DNA of 42,631 bases from Azospirillum brasilense (GTDB lineage Bacteria > Pseudomonadota > Alphaproteobacteria > Azospirillales > Azospirillaceae), in NCBI RefSeq assembly GCF_007827795.1, contig NZ_VITI01000026.1:1-42631 (forward strand), given 5' to 3'. Positions 33,957 through 42,501 of this stretch are shown here, piece by piece (position 1 is the first letter of the stretch; each line of letters starts with the position of its first letter). A model generated the notes under the pieces. The model was not told the DNA's origin, searched no databases, and was given only the letters and a program-made list of their open reading frames with translations. Position numbers and translations under genes: made by a program.

Positions 33957-35159
33957 TCAGGCCGCACTCATGTCGATGACGAAGCGGAACTTGATGTCCT
34001 TGCCCTTCATGCGTGCGAAGGCCTCGTTGATCTGATCCGGCCGGATCAACTCGATATCGGCGGTGATCCCGCGTGCGGCACAGTAGTCGACGACCTCCTG
34101 CGTTTCGGCGATGCCGCCGATCATCGAGCCGGAGAGGTTTCGACGCGCCGTGTTGTTCCGCATCGCGTTGTAGCCCGGCAGTTCCTCCAGCGCGCCGACA
34201 TTGACAAGCGTGGCGTCGGTCTTGAGCAGGTCCATGAACGGTTGCACGTTGAACGCCTGTGGAGTGGCCGCGACGATCAGATCGAAGCTCGCGGCAAGTC
34301 GCTTCATCGACTCCGCATCGTCCCAAAGGACCGCCTCTTTTGCTCCCATCCGCACGGCATCCGCGCGCTTGCCCGGCGAGGTGGTGAACACCGTCACATC
34401 CGCCCCCTTCGCCACGGCCAGCTTGACCGCCATATGCCCCAGCCCACCAAGACCGATCACGCCGATCTTCTGGCCACGGACCGCTTTCCAGTGTTGCAGC
34501 GGCGAGAACGTGGTGATCCCGGCGCACAGCACCGGCGCCATGCCCGCTAGGTTCACCCCTGGCGGGATACGGACGACAAAGTGATCGGTCACGACCATGC
34601 TGGTCGAATAGCCGCCGAAGGTGAAGCCGCCTGACTGCGCGTCCGGCGAGGCATAGGTCAACGTCATGCCATTCAGGCAGGCATGCTCGCGGTCGTTCAG
34701 GCATTCGACGCACCGGCCGCAGGAATTCACCATGCAGCCGACGCCGCCGATATCACCGACCCGGAACTTCGTGACCTTCGCGCCAACGGCGGTCACGCGC
34801 CCGATGATCTCGTGCCCCGGCACGATCGGGTATGGCGACGGCCCCCAATCGCTTTCCACCATGTGAATGTCCGAATGGCAAATGCCGCAGTAAAGGATCT
34901 GCAGTTGCACGTCGTTGGGACCGACCGCGCGGCGTTTGATCTCGATCGGGCCGATCGGACTGGTCTTGCTTGCCGCCCCCCAGGCTCGGGCCGTGGTCGC
35001 AGCCACGTTGGTGCCGGCTGTACCATCCGGCGTCTGCGCCGCTGCGGCACCGGCGAACAGCGGCGTCGCGGCCAAGGTCGCGCCCGCTGCCAGTAGACCG
35101 CGCCGACCAATCGCTGGCGGAGAGACCACATGGGTCGGATCGCTGCACTTCTTGCACAT
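33957..35159 (-). CDS. Zinc-dependent NADP alcohol dehydrogenase (CAD/YahK type) with a Tat-like signal
   Basis: A 400-residue enzyme. After about 45 residues comes a complete medium-chain dehydrogenase. The catalytic zinc site is CGICHSDIHM plus GHEIIGRVTAVGAKV; the four-cysteine structural zinc site is CGRCVECLNDREHAC with a further upstream cysteine. The NADP fold is IGVIGLGGLGHMAVKLAVAK. This is the cinnamyl-alcohol/YahK aldehyde reductase branch. The N-terminus has GRRGLLAAGATLAATPLF followed by AGAAAAQ, a twin-arginine signal with an AxA cleavage site, unusual for a family that is normally cytoplasmic. Start ATG at 35159. Likely reduces aldehydes, possibly in the periplasm. Confidence 0.9.
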   Translation of the reverse strand: MCKKCSDPTHVVSPPAIGRRGLLAAGATLAATPLFAGAAAAQTPDGTAGTNVAATTARAWGAASKTSPIGPIEIKRRAVGPNDVQLQILYCGICHSDIHMVESDWGPSPYPIVPGHEIIGRVTAVGAKVTKFRVGDIGGVGCMVNSCGRCVECLNDREHACLNGMTLTYASPDAQSGGFTFGGYSTSMVVTDHFVVRIPPGVNLAGMAPVLCAGITTFSPLQHWKAVRGQKIGVIGLGGLGHMAVKLAVAKGADVTVFTTSPGKRADAVRMGAKEAVLWDDAESMKRLAASFDLIVAATPQAFNVQPFMDLLKTDATLVNVGALEELPGYNAMRNNTARRNLSGSMIGGIAETQEVVDYCAARGITADIELIRPDQINEAFARMKGKDIKFRFVIDMSAA

Positions 35160-35206
35160 GCCGATGGTCCTTTCGGGCTCCGATGATCGAATTCTGATGA
35201 TTGGGT

Positions 35207-35923
35207 TCAGTCGATGTGTAGGGCGGCAGTCACATCGTAGCGAAGCCAGACCATGCCCCCTTCGAGCACATCGACCGACTTGAAGCTGAGCGATTGGCCA
35301 TAACCGGGCCGAGCGGCTTCAGGTCCCTCGATGATGCTCTGCACACCAGCGACACCGTCGATGCCCGGATAGACGAGGAGGCTCAGTTCGTCGATGAGAC
35401 CGGCTTTCAGGAAGGCTGCGTTGATCGCCGCGCCGCCCTCAAGGAGCAGCCTGCGCGTGCCCAGTTCGCGACCGAGCGCTTCGACCCCCTCTTGAAGATC
35501 GCGTCCATCCCGACCGGCGAAGACGTAGGACACGCCGGTGTCGCGCAGCTCGGCCAAGTAGGCATCCGTGACATGCTCGCCCAGCACGGCGACGATATGC
35601 TCATCACCGACCGTCGGACGCGCGTAATGCAACTTGCCGTTCGGGTCCAGGCCGATCGCGAGCATGGCCCCGCGATCCGGATTGATCCACGGCACGCGTG
35701 GAGCGGAGGCGGAAGCCAGAACCGAGGCAGGCCGTTCGTCCTTGACCATCTCGGCCATGGTCACGCGCCCGACCATCCAGCCATCGGCAGCAAAGGTTGC
35801 GGCCGTCCGGTCATAATGGGCGTGGAGGATACGCTTATCGGCGCCCTGGGGCTTCGAATAGCGGCTGGGGTGCAGTTTGCCGTCAACCGACGACATCATG
35901 TGGCAGATGATCCGGGGGCGCAT
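35207..35923 (-). CDS. RibD C-terminal/dihydrofolate-reductase-fold reductase
   Basis: A 238-residue NADPH-dependent reductase. The N-terminus RIICHMMSSVDGKLHP is the RibD C-terminal signature (S-x-D-G-K). Later parts are DGWMVGRVTMAEMV, a SYVFAGRDGRDLQEGVEAL segment and RRLLLEGGAAINAAFLKAGL, the cofactor-binding G-G motif, then IDELSLLVYPGIDG. It lacks the deaminase half of riboflavin RibD, so it probably serves another substrate. Start ATG at 35923. Cargo operon member, 51 bases after the upstream SDR stop. Confidence 0.88.
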   Translation of the reverse strand: MRPRIICHMMSSVDGKLHPSRYSKPQGADKRILHAHYDRTAATFAADGWMVGRVTMAEMVKDERPASVLASASAPRVPWINPDRGAMLAIGLDPNGKLHYARPTVGDEHIVAVLGEHVTDAYLAELRDTGVSYVFAGRDGRDLQEGVEALGRELGTRRLLLEGGAAINAAFLKAGLIDELSLLVYPGIDGVAGVQSIIEGPEAARPGYGQSLSFKSVDVLEGGMVWLRYDVTAALHID

Positions 35924-35974
35924 GAAAGGGTTCCGATCGTCGATCCATGGAAGAAATGCCGGCGTTGTCCAACC

Positions 35975-36715
35975 TCAGAATTCCTGCGGGGTCGGGCGCA
36001 GGACGATCTCGTTGATGTCGACGCCGTCGGGTTGCGCGATCGCGTAGGCGATGGCATCGGCAATGGCCTGGGTCGGGATTGCCGTCTTGTAGATTTCCAT
36101 CACCGCCGCCGCCGCCGCTGGATCCGACGAACCGAACTTCAACTCGCTGTCCACCGCACCCGGCGAAAGGATGGTGGTGCGGATTTTTGGCCCGGCTTCG
36201 ACCCGAAGCCCCTCGGAGATGGCGCGCACGGCGAATTTGGTGCCGGAATAGACGGCGCCACCCGGGGCGGCGACCTTCAGCCCACCGACCGAGGCCACAT
36301 TGATGAAGTGTCCGCTCTCCTGCCTGCGAAACACCGGCAGCGCAGCCGCAATGCCGTAGAGGACGCCTTTGATGTTGATGTCGATCATCGCGTCCCATTC
36401 CTCGACCTTCATCGCGTCGAGCGGCGCGATGGCCATCAGTCCCGCGTTGTTGACCATCACGTCGATCCGCCCGAAGACAGCAAGCGTGGCGTCGATGAGC
36501 GCCTGCACCTGCGTGCGATCGGTCACGTCGGTCTCCGGTACCACGGCCTCGCCGCCCGCGGCACGGATCTCGGTGGCCAGCGTCTCGAGCCGGTCGAACC
36601 GTCTGGCGCCGAGCGCGACCTTCGCCCCCAGCGTCGCCAGATGCCGCGCCGTGCAGGCCCCGAAGCCGCTCGAAGCGCCGGTGATGACCACGACCTTGCC
36701 TTCAATGTTCTGCAT
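35975..36715 (-). CDS. Short-chain dehydrogenase/reductase
   Basis: A 246-residue classical SDR. Seen: GKVVVITGASSGFGACTARH (TGxxxGxG), NNAGLMAIAPLD, the catalytic Ser in NVASVGGL and the AVYSGTK Tyr/Lys motif, with the family's normal length and a C-terminal GVDINEIVLRPTPQ. Start ATG at 36715. First gene of the cargo operon, divergent from the AraC regulator with a 113-base shared promoter region, so probably its direct target. Confidence 0.93.
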   Translation of the reverse strand: MQNIEGKVVVITGASSGFGACTARHLATLGAKVALGARRFDRLETLATEIRAAGGEAVVPETDVTDRTQVQALIDATLAVFGRIDVMVNNAGLMAIAPLDAMKVEEWDAMIDINIKGVLYGIAAALPVFRRQESGHFINVASVGGLKVAAPGGAVYSGTKFAVRAISEGLRVEAGPKIRTTILSPGAVDSELKFGSSDPAAAAAVMEIYKTAIPTQAIADAIAYAIAQPDGVDINEIVLRPTPQEF

Positions 36716-36828
36716 AAGATTTTTCCTGCTTGCCGCCGTACGGATCGGTGAGCAATTTATGCAGAAACACGTAGGGATGAACGCCCGTTTATGCCTGTTC
36801 CTTGCCTATTCCTGTCAAAGAGCTTGCC
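36716..36828. promoter_or_regulatory. Divergent promoter region between the SDR operon and araC-type gene
   Basis: 113 bases must hold both promoters and the AraC-type operator. No exact dyad or clear -10/-35 pair is obvious by eye; the location is inferred from gene orientation. Confidence 0.5.
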
Positions 36829-37707
36829 ATGCCCTATGATCTCTCCCCATTGCGCAGCCACCTTGGACAGGCCGCGGCGGGCATCGTCGAAATGCCGATT
36901 TCGGGCGTTCGTCTGTTCTGGACCACGCAGTCGACACCACCGGCACCCCTGGTCTACGAAGCTGGGATCGTTCTGCTGCTCCAGGGTCGCAAAGAGGGCA
37001 GCATTGGCGAGCATCATTTTGTCTATGACACGGACAACTACCTGACTTTGACCCTGCCGATGCCCTTCCTCTGCGCGCATCATGCGAGTCCGGACGCACC
37101 GCTTTGCGGACTGTTCATCACGGCGCTACGGGACGATCTCTCCCAGCTTCTTGGGCGGATCACCGCCTCGGAGAACGTCCAAGCGAAGACCGGGCACAGC
37201 GCTCTGGCACCTGCGCCGGTGTGCAACGGCATGCGCTTGGCCGTCGGACGCCTTGTCGCCACCATCAATGACCCGGTCGCCGCAGCGGTGCTCGGCCCGG
37301 CCCTGAGACGCGAAATCCTTTTCCACGTGCTGCGCGGCCCGCGTGGCCCCGCCCTTGCCGCCTATGCGCTTCAATCCGGCGATGACGGTAGGCTGGACAG
37401 GCTGATCGAAACGATTTGCCGGGATTTCAGCGCAGTTGTCAGCGTCCAGGCCATGGCCGGCGAGGCCGGCATGAGCCTGTCGGCCTTCCACCGCGCGTTC
37501 CGCACGCGGACCGGCCAGTCGCCGCTGCAGTACGTCAAGCGGCTGCGGCTCCACGCCGCCCGCGACATGATCCTTTTCGAAGGCACCCGCGTGGGGGATG
37601 CCGCCCGGCGTGTCGGCTATGAAAGCACGTCGCAGTTCAGTCGGGAATATCGCAGGCACTTTGGCGAACCCGCTACAGCGACGCGTACTTTCGCGGTTCG
37701 CGCCTGA
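36829..37707 (+). CDS. AraC-family transcriptional regulator (AraC_N type)
   Basis: A 292-residue regulator. The N-terminal half has the AraC_N pattern (FWTTQSTPPAPLVYEAGIVL, LLQGRKEGSIGEHHFVYDTD, YLTLTLPMPFLCAH). The C-terminal HTH_18 domain has two helix-turn-helix units: VQAMAGEAGMSLSAFHRAF and VGDAARRVGYESTSQFSREY, with the SPLQYVKRLRLHAARDMIL linker. This is the family of YqhC, which senses aldehydes and turns on YqhD and DkgA in E. coli. Start ATG at 36829; a TTG 27 bases earlier is in frame. It faces away from the oxidoreductase operon and probably activates it. Confidence 0.92.
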   Translation: MPYDLSPLRSHLGQAAAGIVEMPISGVRLFWTTQSTPPAPLVYEAGIVLLLQGRKEGSIGEHHFVYDTDNYLTLTLPMPFLCAHHASPDAPLCGLFITALRDDLSQLLGRITASENVQAKTGHSALAPAPVCNGMRLAVGRLVATINDPVAAAVLGPALRREILFHVLRGPRGPALAAYALQSGDDGRLDRLIETICRDFSAVVSVQAMAGEAGMSLSAFHRAFRTRTGQSPLQYVKRLRLHAARDMILFEGTRVGDAARRVGYESTSQFSREYRRHFGEPATATRTFAVRA

Positions 37708-38058
37708 ATGTCTCTTCGGTCCTGCGGAACAGACGGTCGCCCCGGTACCGACAACAGCGCGTGTATCGCCGAACCGTCCGGCAATTGCCTGGACACCCGA
37801 AAGAAGAGCGGATGAGGCTGTTGCGCTGAACCGACCCCAGTCGTTCAGCCAACCTTGGCTTCCATCCATCGACCGCTCTTCACCAGTGAGCGGCGTGCAG
37901 GGTTGGGGCAAGGAAACGGCCGTTTGCTTTACTCCGCCTGCGCCGCCGCGACCGCCTCGTCGTTCAGCCACCGCTGTGGTAAAGAAATCCGGTCAGTCTT
38001 TCATCGTCTGGTATCGGGCACGGACCACGGGTTTCCTGCCCAACCGGGGGCTTGGCCC
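37708..38058. other. Spacer upstream of the resolvase; probable res site region
   Basis: 351 bases with no credible gene. In Tn552/Tn5053-type elements the resolution site lies directly before the resolvase gene, so res is expected here. I could not pick out paired 12-bp resolvase half-sites with confidence. Confidence 0.4.
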
Positions 38059-38619
38059 ATGCTGATCGGCTACGCGCGGGTATCGACCGACGACCAGAAC
38101 CTGCACCTTCAGCGCGACGCGCTCGGCGGGGCCGGGTGCGAACGGATCTTCGAGGACCGCCGTAGCGGTGCCCGGACGGAGCGTCCCGGCCTTGCCGCCG
38201 CACTCGACATGGCCCGCCGGGGCGACACCCTGGTCGTCTGGCGGCTTGATCGGCTGGGGCGGTCCTTGAAGGATCTCATCGAACTGGCCGAACGGCTCGA
38301 TGCCGCCGGCATCGCGCTGCGCAGCCTGCACGACGCCATCGACACCGGGTCGAGCGGCGGTCGGCTGGTCTTCCACATGTTCGGAGCGCTCGCGGAGTTC
38401 GAGCGAAACCTCGTGCGGGAACGCACCCAGGCCGGGCTCAGTGCAGCCCGCGCCCGCGGCCGGCTGGGCGGGCGCCGCAAGGTGCTGGACCCCGACAGAC
38501 GCCGGCTCGCCGTCCAGCTCTACCAGGAACGCAAGCACACGGTGATGGAGATCTGCCGGCTCATGGGCATCTCCAAGCCGACCCTTTACGCCTACATTGA
38601 GGAGATGGCCGGTGAGTGA
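38059..38619 (+). CDS. Serine recombinase (TniR/Tn552-type resolvase)
   Basis: A 186-residue resolvase/invertase. Catalytic Ser9 lies in IGYARVSTDDQN. The arginine-rich active-site helix is WRLDRLGRSLKDLIELAERL, and EFERNLVRERTQAGL is the usual dimer helix. The C-terminal helix-turn-helix is ICRLMGISKPTLYAYIEEM. Complete and undamaged. Its stop overlaps the transposase start. It would resolve the cointegrates left by replicative transposition. Confidence 0.94.
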   Translation: MLIGYARVSTDDQNLHLQRDALGGAGCERIFEDRRSGARTERPGLAAALDMARRGDTLVVWRLDRLGRSLKDLIELAERLDAAGIALRSLHDAIDTGSSGGRLVFHMFGALAEFERNLVRERTQAGLSAARARGRLGGRRKVLDPDRRRLAVQLYQERKHTVMEICRLMGISKPTLYAYIEEMAGE

Positions 38620-40264
38620 AGGACGGCGGATTCCGGCCGAGGCGCTGGTGCATCTGCGCCGTCGGCTGGATACGCTGCCGCCCCGACATCCGGACCGTGC
38701 CGAGATCCTGCGGTCGGCCAGAGAACTCTACGGCGTGTCCCGCGCCACCCTCTACCGTGCTCTTCAGCAACCCCTTCGGCCCAAGGCCCTTCGCCGGGCC
38801 GATCGGGGCAAGCCGCGGAAGATTCTCGCCGCGGAGATGGAGCGCTATTGCGAGATCGTCGCCGCCCTGAAGCTGCGGACCACCAACAGGAAGGGCCGCC
38901 ACCTTTCGACGGTACAGGCGATCCGGCTGATGGAGGAACATGGGGTCGAGGCCCCGGAGGGGCTGGTACAGCCGGCGCCGGGCACGCTGCACAAAACCAC
39001 GGTGAACCGGTACCTGCGCGCCTGGGGGCTGGACTATGACAGGGTGATCCGCGCACCGGCGGCCGTGCGGTTCCAGGCGCGGCGGTCGAACGAGCTGTGG
39101 CAGTTCGACATGAGCCCGTCGGACCTGAAGCACGTCAAGCAGCCGCTCTGGATCGAGCCCGGGCGCGGGGCCCCCACGCTGATGCTGTTCAGCGTCGCCG
39201 ACGACCGCAGCGGCGTCGTCTACCAGGAGTACCGGTGCGTCTACGGCGAGGACGCGGAGTCGGCCCTGCGCTTCCTCTACAACACCATGGCGGCCAAACC
39301 TGAGGAGGACATGCCGTTCCAGGGCATCCCCGAGGCGATCTACATGGACAACGGCCCGGTCACCCGCTCGCGCGTGTTCCAGAACGTCATGGCCTGCCTG
39401 GGCGTCAAGGTCATGACCCACCTCCCGGCGGGGAGTGACGGCCGGCGCACCACCGCCCGATCGAAGGGCAAGGTCGAGCGGCCGTTCCGCACCGTCAAAG
39501 ACGTCCATGAGACGCTCTACCACTTCCACGAACCGCAGGATGAGGCGGAGGCGAACCTGTGGCTGCGCCGCTATCTCGTCCGCTACAACGCCCAGGATCA
39601 CCGTTCCGAACCGCACAGCCGTGTCGAGGACTGGGTCCGGAACCTGCCGGAGAAGGGCTATCGCGAGATGTGCGCCTGGGACCGGTTCTGCGCCTTCGCG
39701 CGGGAGCCGGAGCGGCGCAAGGTCGGCATCGACACCCGCATCACCGTGGAGGGGGTGGCCTACGAGGTCGATCCGGACCTGGCCGGCGAGGAGGTGGTGC
39801 TCTGGTGGGGGCTGTTCGACCAGGAACTCTATGTCGAGCATGGCGATCGGCGGTATGGGCCCTACGGCCCGGTCGGCGGCCCCATCCCGCTGCACAAGTA
39901 CCGCAAGCATCAGAAGACCAGATCCGAGGAGCGGGCTGACCGGGTGGCCGAACTGGCAGAGCGCATCGGCCTGCCGCGCGCGGCCTTGGACGGCGGGACC
40001 TCGCCCCTGCCGCCCCCCGTCACGGTACCGGCTCCCAAGGTGGCGTTCGTCGATCCGGACCCCTACCGCACCCTGGCCTTTCCCGACATCATCGCGGCCA
40101 AGCGCGCGGTCGCCGGGGAGATCGGTCTGGCGTTGGCGAAGCTGTCGGCCGAGGACCGGGCCTGGATCGACGCGCTGGTGCGGGAGACCCTGGCCAAGGA
40201 CGAGGTGCTGACGAAGGTGCGGGCGTATTTCAGGCGGCGGACGGGAGGGGGCGGGGCATGCTGA
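38612..40264 (+). CDS. DDE transposase, TniA/Mu/TnsB class
   Basis: A 550-residue transposase. The N-terminal part contains a helix-turn-helix (YGVSRATLYRALQQPLRP) that should bind the repeated end motifs. The rve catalytic core has WQFDMSPSDLK (Asp about 166), AIYMDNGPVTRS (Asp about 246) and KGKVERPFRTVKDVHETLY (Glu about 289). A Mu-type beta-barrel C-terminal domain follows (RKVGIDTRITVEGVAYEVDP). Start is GTG at 38612, overlapping the resolvase stop; an upstream TTG is less likely. Length matches TniA (about 559). Confidence 0.9.
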   Translation: MSEGRRIPAEALVHLRRRLDTLPPRHPDRAEILRSARELYGVSRATLYRALQQPLRPKALRRADRGKPRKILAAEMERYCEIVAALKLRTTNRKGRHLSTVQAIRLMEEHGVEAPEGLVQPAPGTLHKTTVNRYLRAWGLDYDRVIRAPAAVRFQARRSNELWQFDMSPSDLKHVKQPLWIEPGRGAPTLMLFSVADDRSGVVYQEYRCVYGEDAESALRFLYNTMAAKPEEDMPFQGIPEAIYMDNGPVTRSRVFQNVMACLGVKVMTHLPAGSDGRRTTARSKGKVERPFRTVKDVHETLYHFHEPQDEAEANLWLRRYLVRYNAQDHRSEPHSRVEDWVRNLPEKGYREMCAWDRFCAFAREPERRKVGIDTRITVEGVAYEVDPDLAGEEVVLWWGLFDQELYVEHGDRRYGPYGPVGGPIPLHKYRKHQKTRSEERADRVAELAERIGLPRAALDGGTSPLPPPVTVPAPKVAFVDPDPYRTLAFPDIIAAKRAVAGEIGLALAKLSAEDRAWIDALVRETLAKDEVLTKVRAYFRRRTGGGGAC

Positions 40265-41230
40265 CGGAGGTCATGGAGCATTTCAGGCTGGAGCGGGACC
40301 TGCTGATGGCCGGATATTACGAGACCGACCATCACCGCCAACTCATCAAGGATGTGAAGGCGTCCATCCTGGCCGGCCGCCTGGTGGCGGTCGCCGGCGT
40401 CGTCGGCAGTGGCAAGACGGTTCTGCTCCGCCGCATCCAGGAGGAGCTGACCCGCGATGGCCGCGTCACGGTGTCGAAGAGCCTGTCGGTGGACAAGGAG
40501 CGCACCACCATCCCGACCCTCATCACCGCGCTGTTCCATGATCTCTCCCCAGACAAGGACCCGAAAATTCCGACCCTGGGCGAGAAGCGGGAGCGCGAAC
40601 TGCAGCAGCTCGTCCGGCGCGGCCGCAAGCCTGTGGCCCTGTTCGTGGACGAGGCGCACGATCTGCACGGCAAGACGCTGATCGGTCTGAAGCGGCTGAT
40701 GGAGGTGGTGGCCGACGGCGGCGGCATGCTGTCCGTCGTGCTGGTGGGCCACCCCAAGCTCCGGAACGACCTCCGGCGCCCGACCATGGAGGAGATCGGC
40801 TACCGTTCGGTGGGGTTCGAACTTCGATGGCATGGCGGGCAATCAGCTCGCTTACATCCGCTGGCTCCTCACACGATGTGTCGGTGAGGGCGTCGACATC
40901 GGCGAGCTGATCGAGACAGCGGCCGTGGACCTGCTGGGCAGCCGCCTGAAGACCCCGCTCCAAATCGAGCAGCACCTGACCCTCGCGTTCGAGGAGGCGT
41001 ACCGGATCGGAGACCGGCCGGTCACGGTTCAGGTGGTGGAGAGCATCCTGTCGCGTCAGCTCGACGATCTGGAACCGCGACTGACCCGTCACGGCTACAG
41101 CGTGCGCTCCCTGGCCGACCAGTTCAGCGTCAAGCCGGCGGAGATCCGCCAGTTCCTGCGGGGCGAGCTGAGCGGGGTCCGAGCGCAGGAACTGACCCAG
41201 CAGATGCAGGCGGCAGGGCTTCCGCTCTGA
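40258..41230 (+). pseudogene. TniB/ExeA-like AAA ATPase, with a +1 frame change
   Basis: The ATP-dependent partner that activates the transposase and picks the target. Walker A is GVVGSGKT (residues 47-54), Walker B is ALFVDEAHDLHGK (Asp131, Glu132), and the sensor region is VVLVGHPKLRNDLRRP. The frame changes at CTT (40822-40824): skipping C40825 continues as DGMAGNQLAYIRWLLTRCVG, then an AAA lid and a C-terminal helix-turn-helix (RSLADQFSVKPAEIRQFL). The two frames joined give about 323 residues, a normal length. Unshifted reading stops at 40887. This may be a real mutation, a sequence error or programmed +1 slippage. Confidence 0.8.
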
Positions 41231-41404
41231 CCGGGTCTTGTCTCACGGATTGCGGGCCGGCGCCGATGATCTCGGGTCCGTCTCAAACACTGCGGTCCCC
41301 GTCTCACGGAATGTGGGTCGGGGGCCTGCTCCCGTCTCACGAAATCCGGTCCCGGAATCGCTCAGAATCTCGGGTCCGACCGCCGATGATCTCGGGCCGC
41401 TACA
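41231..41404 (-). repeat. Transposon right end: array of transposase-site-like motifs
   Basis: Reading inward from 41404 on the minus strand: TGTAGCGGCCCGAGATCATC, ACCCGAGATTCTGAGCG, CCGGATTTCGTGAGACG, CCCACATTCCGTGAGACG, CCGCAGTGTTTGAGACG, ACCCGAGATCATCGGCG and CCCGCAATCCGTGAGAC. This is collinear with the left end, so each end has about seven spaced sites, as in Mu, Tn7 and Tn5053-class elements. Confidence 0.82.
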
Positions 41405-42501
41405 CCTACGGCACGATCATCGTCGATCTGGAACGCAACTGCCCCATCGACCTGCTGCCCGACCGTCACGCGGAGACGGTGGCGGCATGGTTGAAAGCCC
41501 ATCCCGAGGTGGAGGTCGTGGCCCGCGACCGCGCCGGCGCTTACGCCGACGGCATTCGGGCCGGCGCTCCGAACGCCGTCCAGGTCTCGGATCGCTGGCA
41601 TCTTCTGCGCAATCTCGGGGATGCTCTGGCCGGGGTTCTCGACCGCCATCATCATGACCTGCGCGCAGCAAGCAAAGCGGCCGCGGGAGCCGCCCTGGAA
41701 ATCAGCACGGCCGCCGCACCATTCCCGGCACCCGCGGCTGAGTTGCCAACGGCGGATCGCCACGGCGTTCGGCAGGCCCGGTTTGACGAGGTGATGGCGT
41801 TGCACGGCCAAGGCTGGCCGATGAAGCGGATCGCCCGGACGCTCGGCGTCAATCGCAAGACCGTCCGTGCGTGGGTGCGGGCCGGCGCACTTCCGGTCTG
41901 GTCGCAACGGGATCGCGGCAGCGCGGTCGATCTCCACGCCGTGTATCTCCGGCAGCGCTGGGGCGAGGGCTGCCACAACGCCGCCCGGCTGTGGCAGGAG
42001 ATCCAGGAGCGTGGGTTTCGCGGGCAACTCCGCACCGTGCAGCGCTGGGTGCGCCGCCTTCGGGATGCAAACGCGACCTCAGCCGGCGCGGTCGGCACGA
42101 TGGGACCGTGGAAGATGCCCTCGAAACGTCGGGCAGCGTGGTTGGTGGTGGCCGGTCCGGAGACGATCGATGCCACCGAGCAACGATTTGTTGATGCCTT
42201 GCTCGCCAATTCCGAGGGACTCACCACGGTCATCGAGTTGGCACGCGCGTTCAGCACCATGGTGCGTCGTCAGCAAGCGGGCCGGTTGGATGAATGGTTG
42301 GCCGCGGCCAAGGAAACCGCCCTGGCCGGGTTCGCCGATGGGCTCGCGCGTGATCTCGCGGCGATCCGCACGGCGCTGTCGCTGCCGTGGAGCACCGGGC
42401 CGGTGGAGGGACAAATCAGCCGCTTGAAGACCATCAAGCGAACCATGTGCGGCCGCGCCAAGTTCGACCTGCTGCGTCATCGCGTCCTGGAGGCCGCATG
42501 A
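41405..42501 (+). pseudogene. ISL3-family transposase, N-terminally truncated
   Basis: Reads from YGTIIVDLERNCPIDLLPDR through VVARDRAGAYADGIRAGAP, VSDRWHLLRNLGDALAGVLD and WSTGPVEGQISRLKTIKRTM to a normal C-terminus. It is related to, but distinct from, the intact ISL3 transposase at 27518-29134. About the first 170 residues, including the zinc finger and the first catalytic aspartate, are replaced by the transposon right end. An ATG at 41266 inside the end array fuses onto it in frame but only adds repeat-derived residues, so no working enzyme is expected. Confidence 0.88.

Larger units (their letters stand above)
32737..41404 (+). mobile_element. 8.7-kb Tn552/Tn5053-like transposon with an oxidoreductase cargo
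   Basis: Both ends are long imperfect inverted repeats: TATAGCGGCCCGAGATCATC at 32737 and, from 41404 on the minus strand, TGTAGCGGCCCGAGATCATC. The match continues for about 170 bases through repeated motifs. Inside are a serine resolvase, a DDE transposase and an AAA ATPase, the gene set of Tn552-type elements; no TniQ or TnsA is seen. Cargo is an AraC regulator and four oxidoreductase genes. The flanks are an istA fragment and an ISL3-type transposase, and no matching target duplication is visible, so the region was probably rearranged after insertion. Confidence 0.8.

Noticed and set aside
37720..37971. Minus-strand open frame between the araC-type gene and the resolvase
   Set aside because: No ribosome site or family match, and it runs into the antisense of the AraC gene.
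38561..39910. Minus-strand 449-codon open frame
   Set aside because: Antisense to the TniA-like transposase, whose DDE motifs are all present on the plus strand.
41231..41404. Regularly spaced repeats considered as a CRISPR array
   Set aside because: Units are degenerate and contiguous with no unique spacers of constant length, and the same array occurs inverted at the other transposon end.
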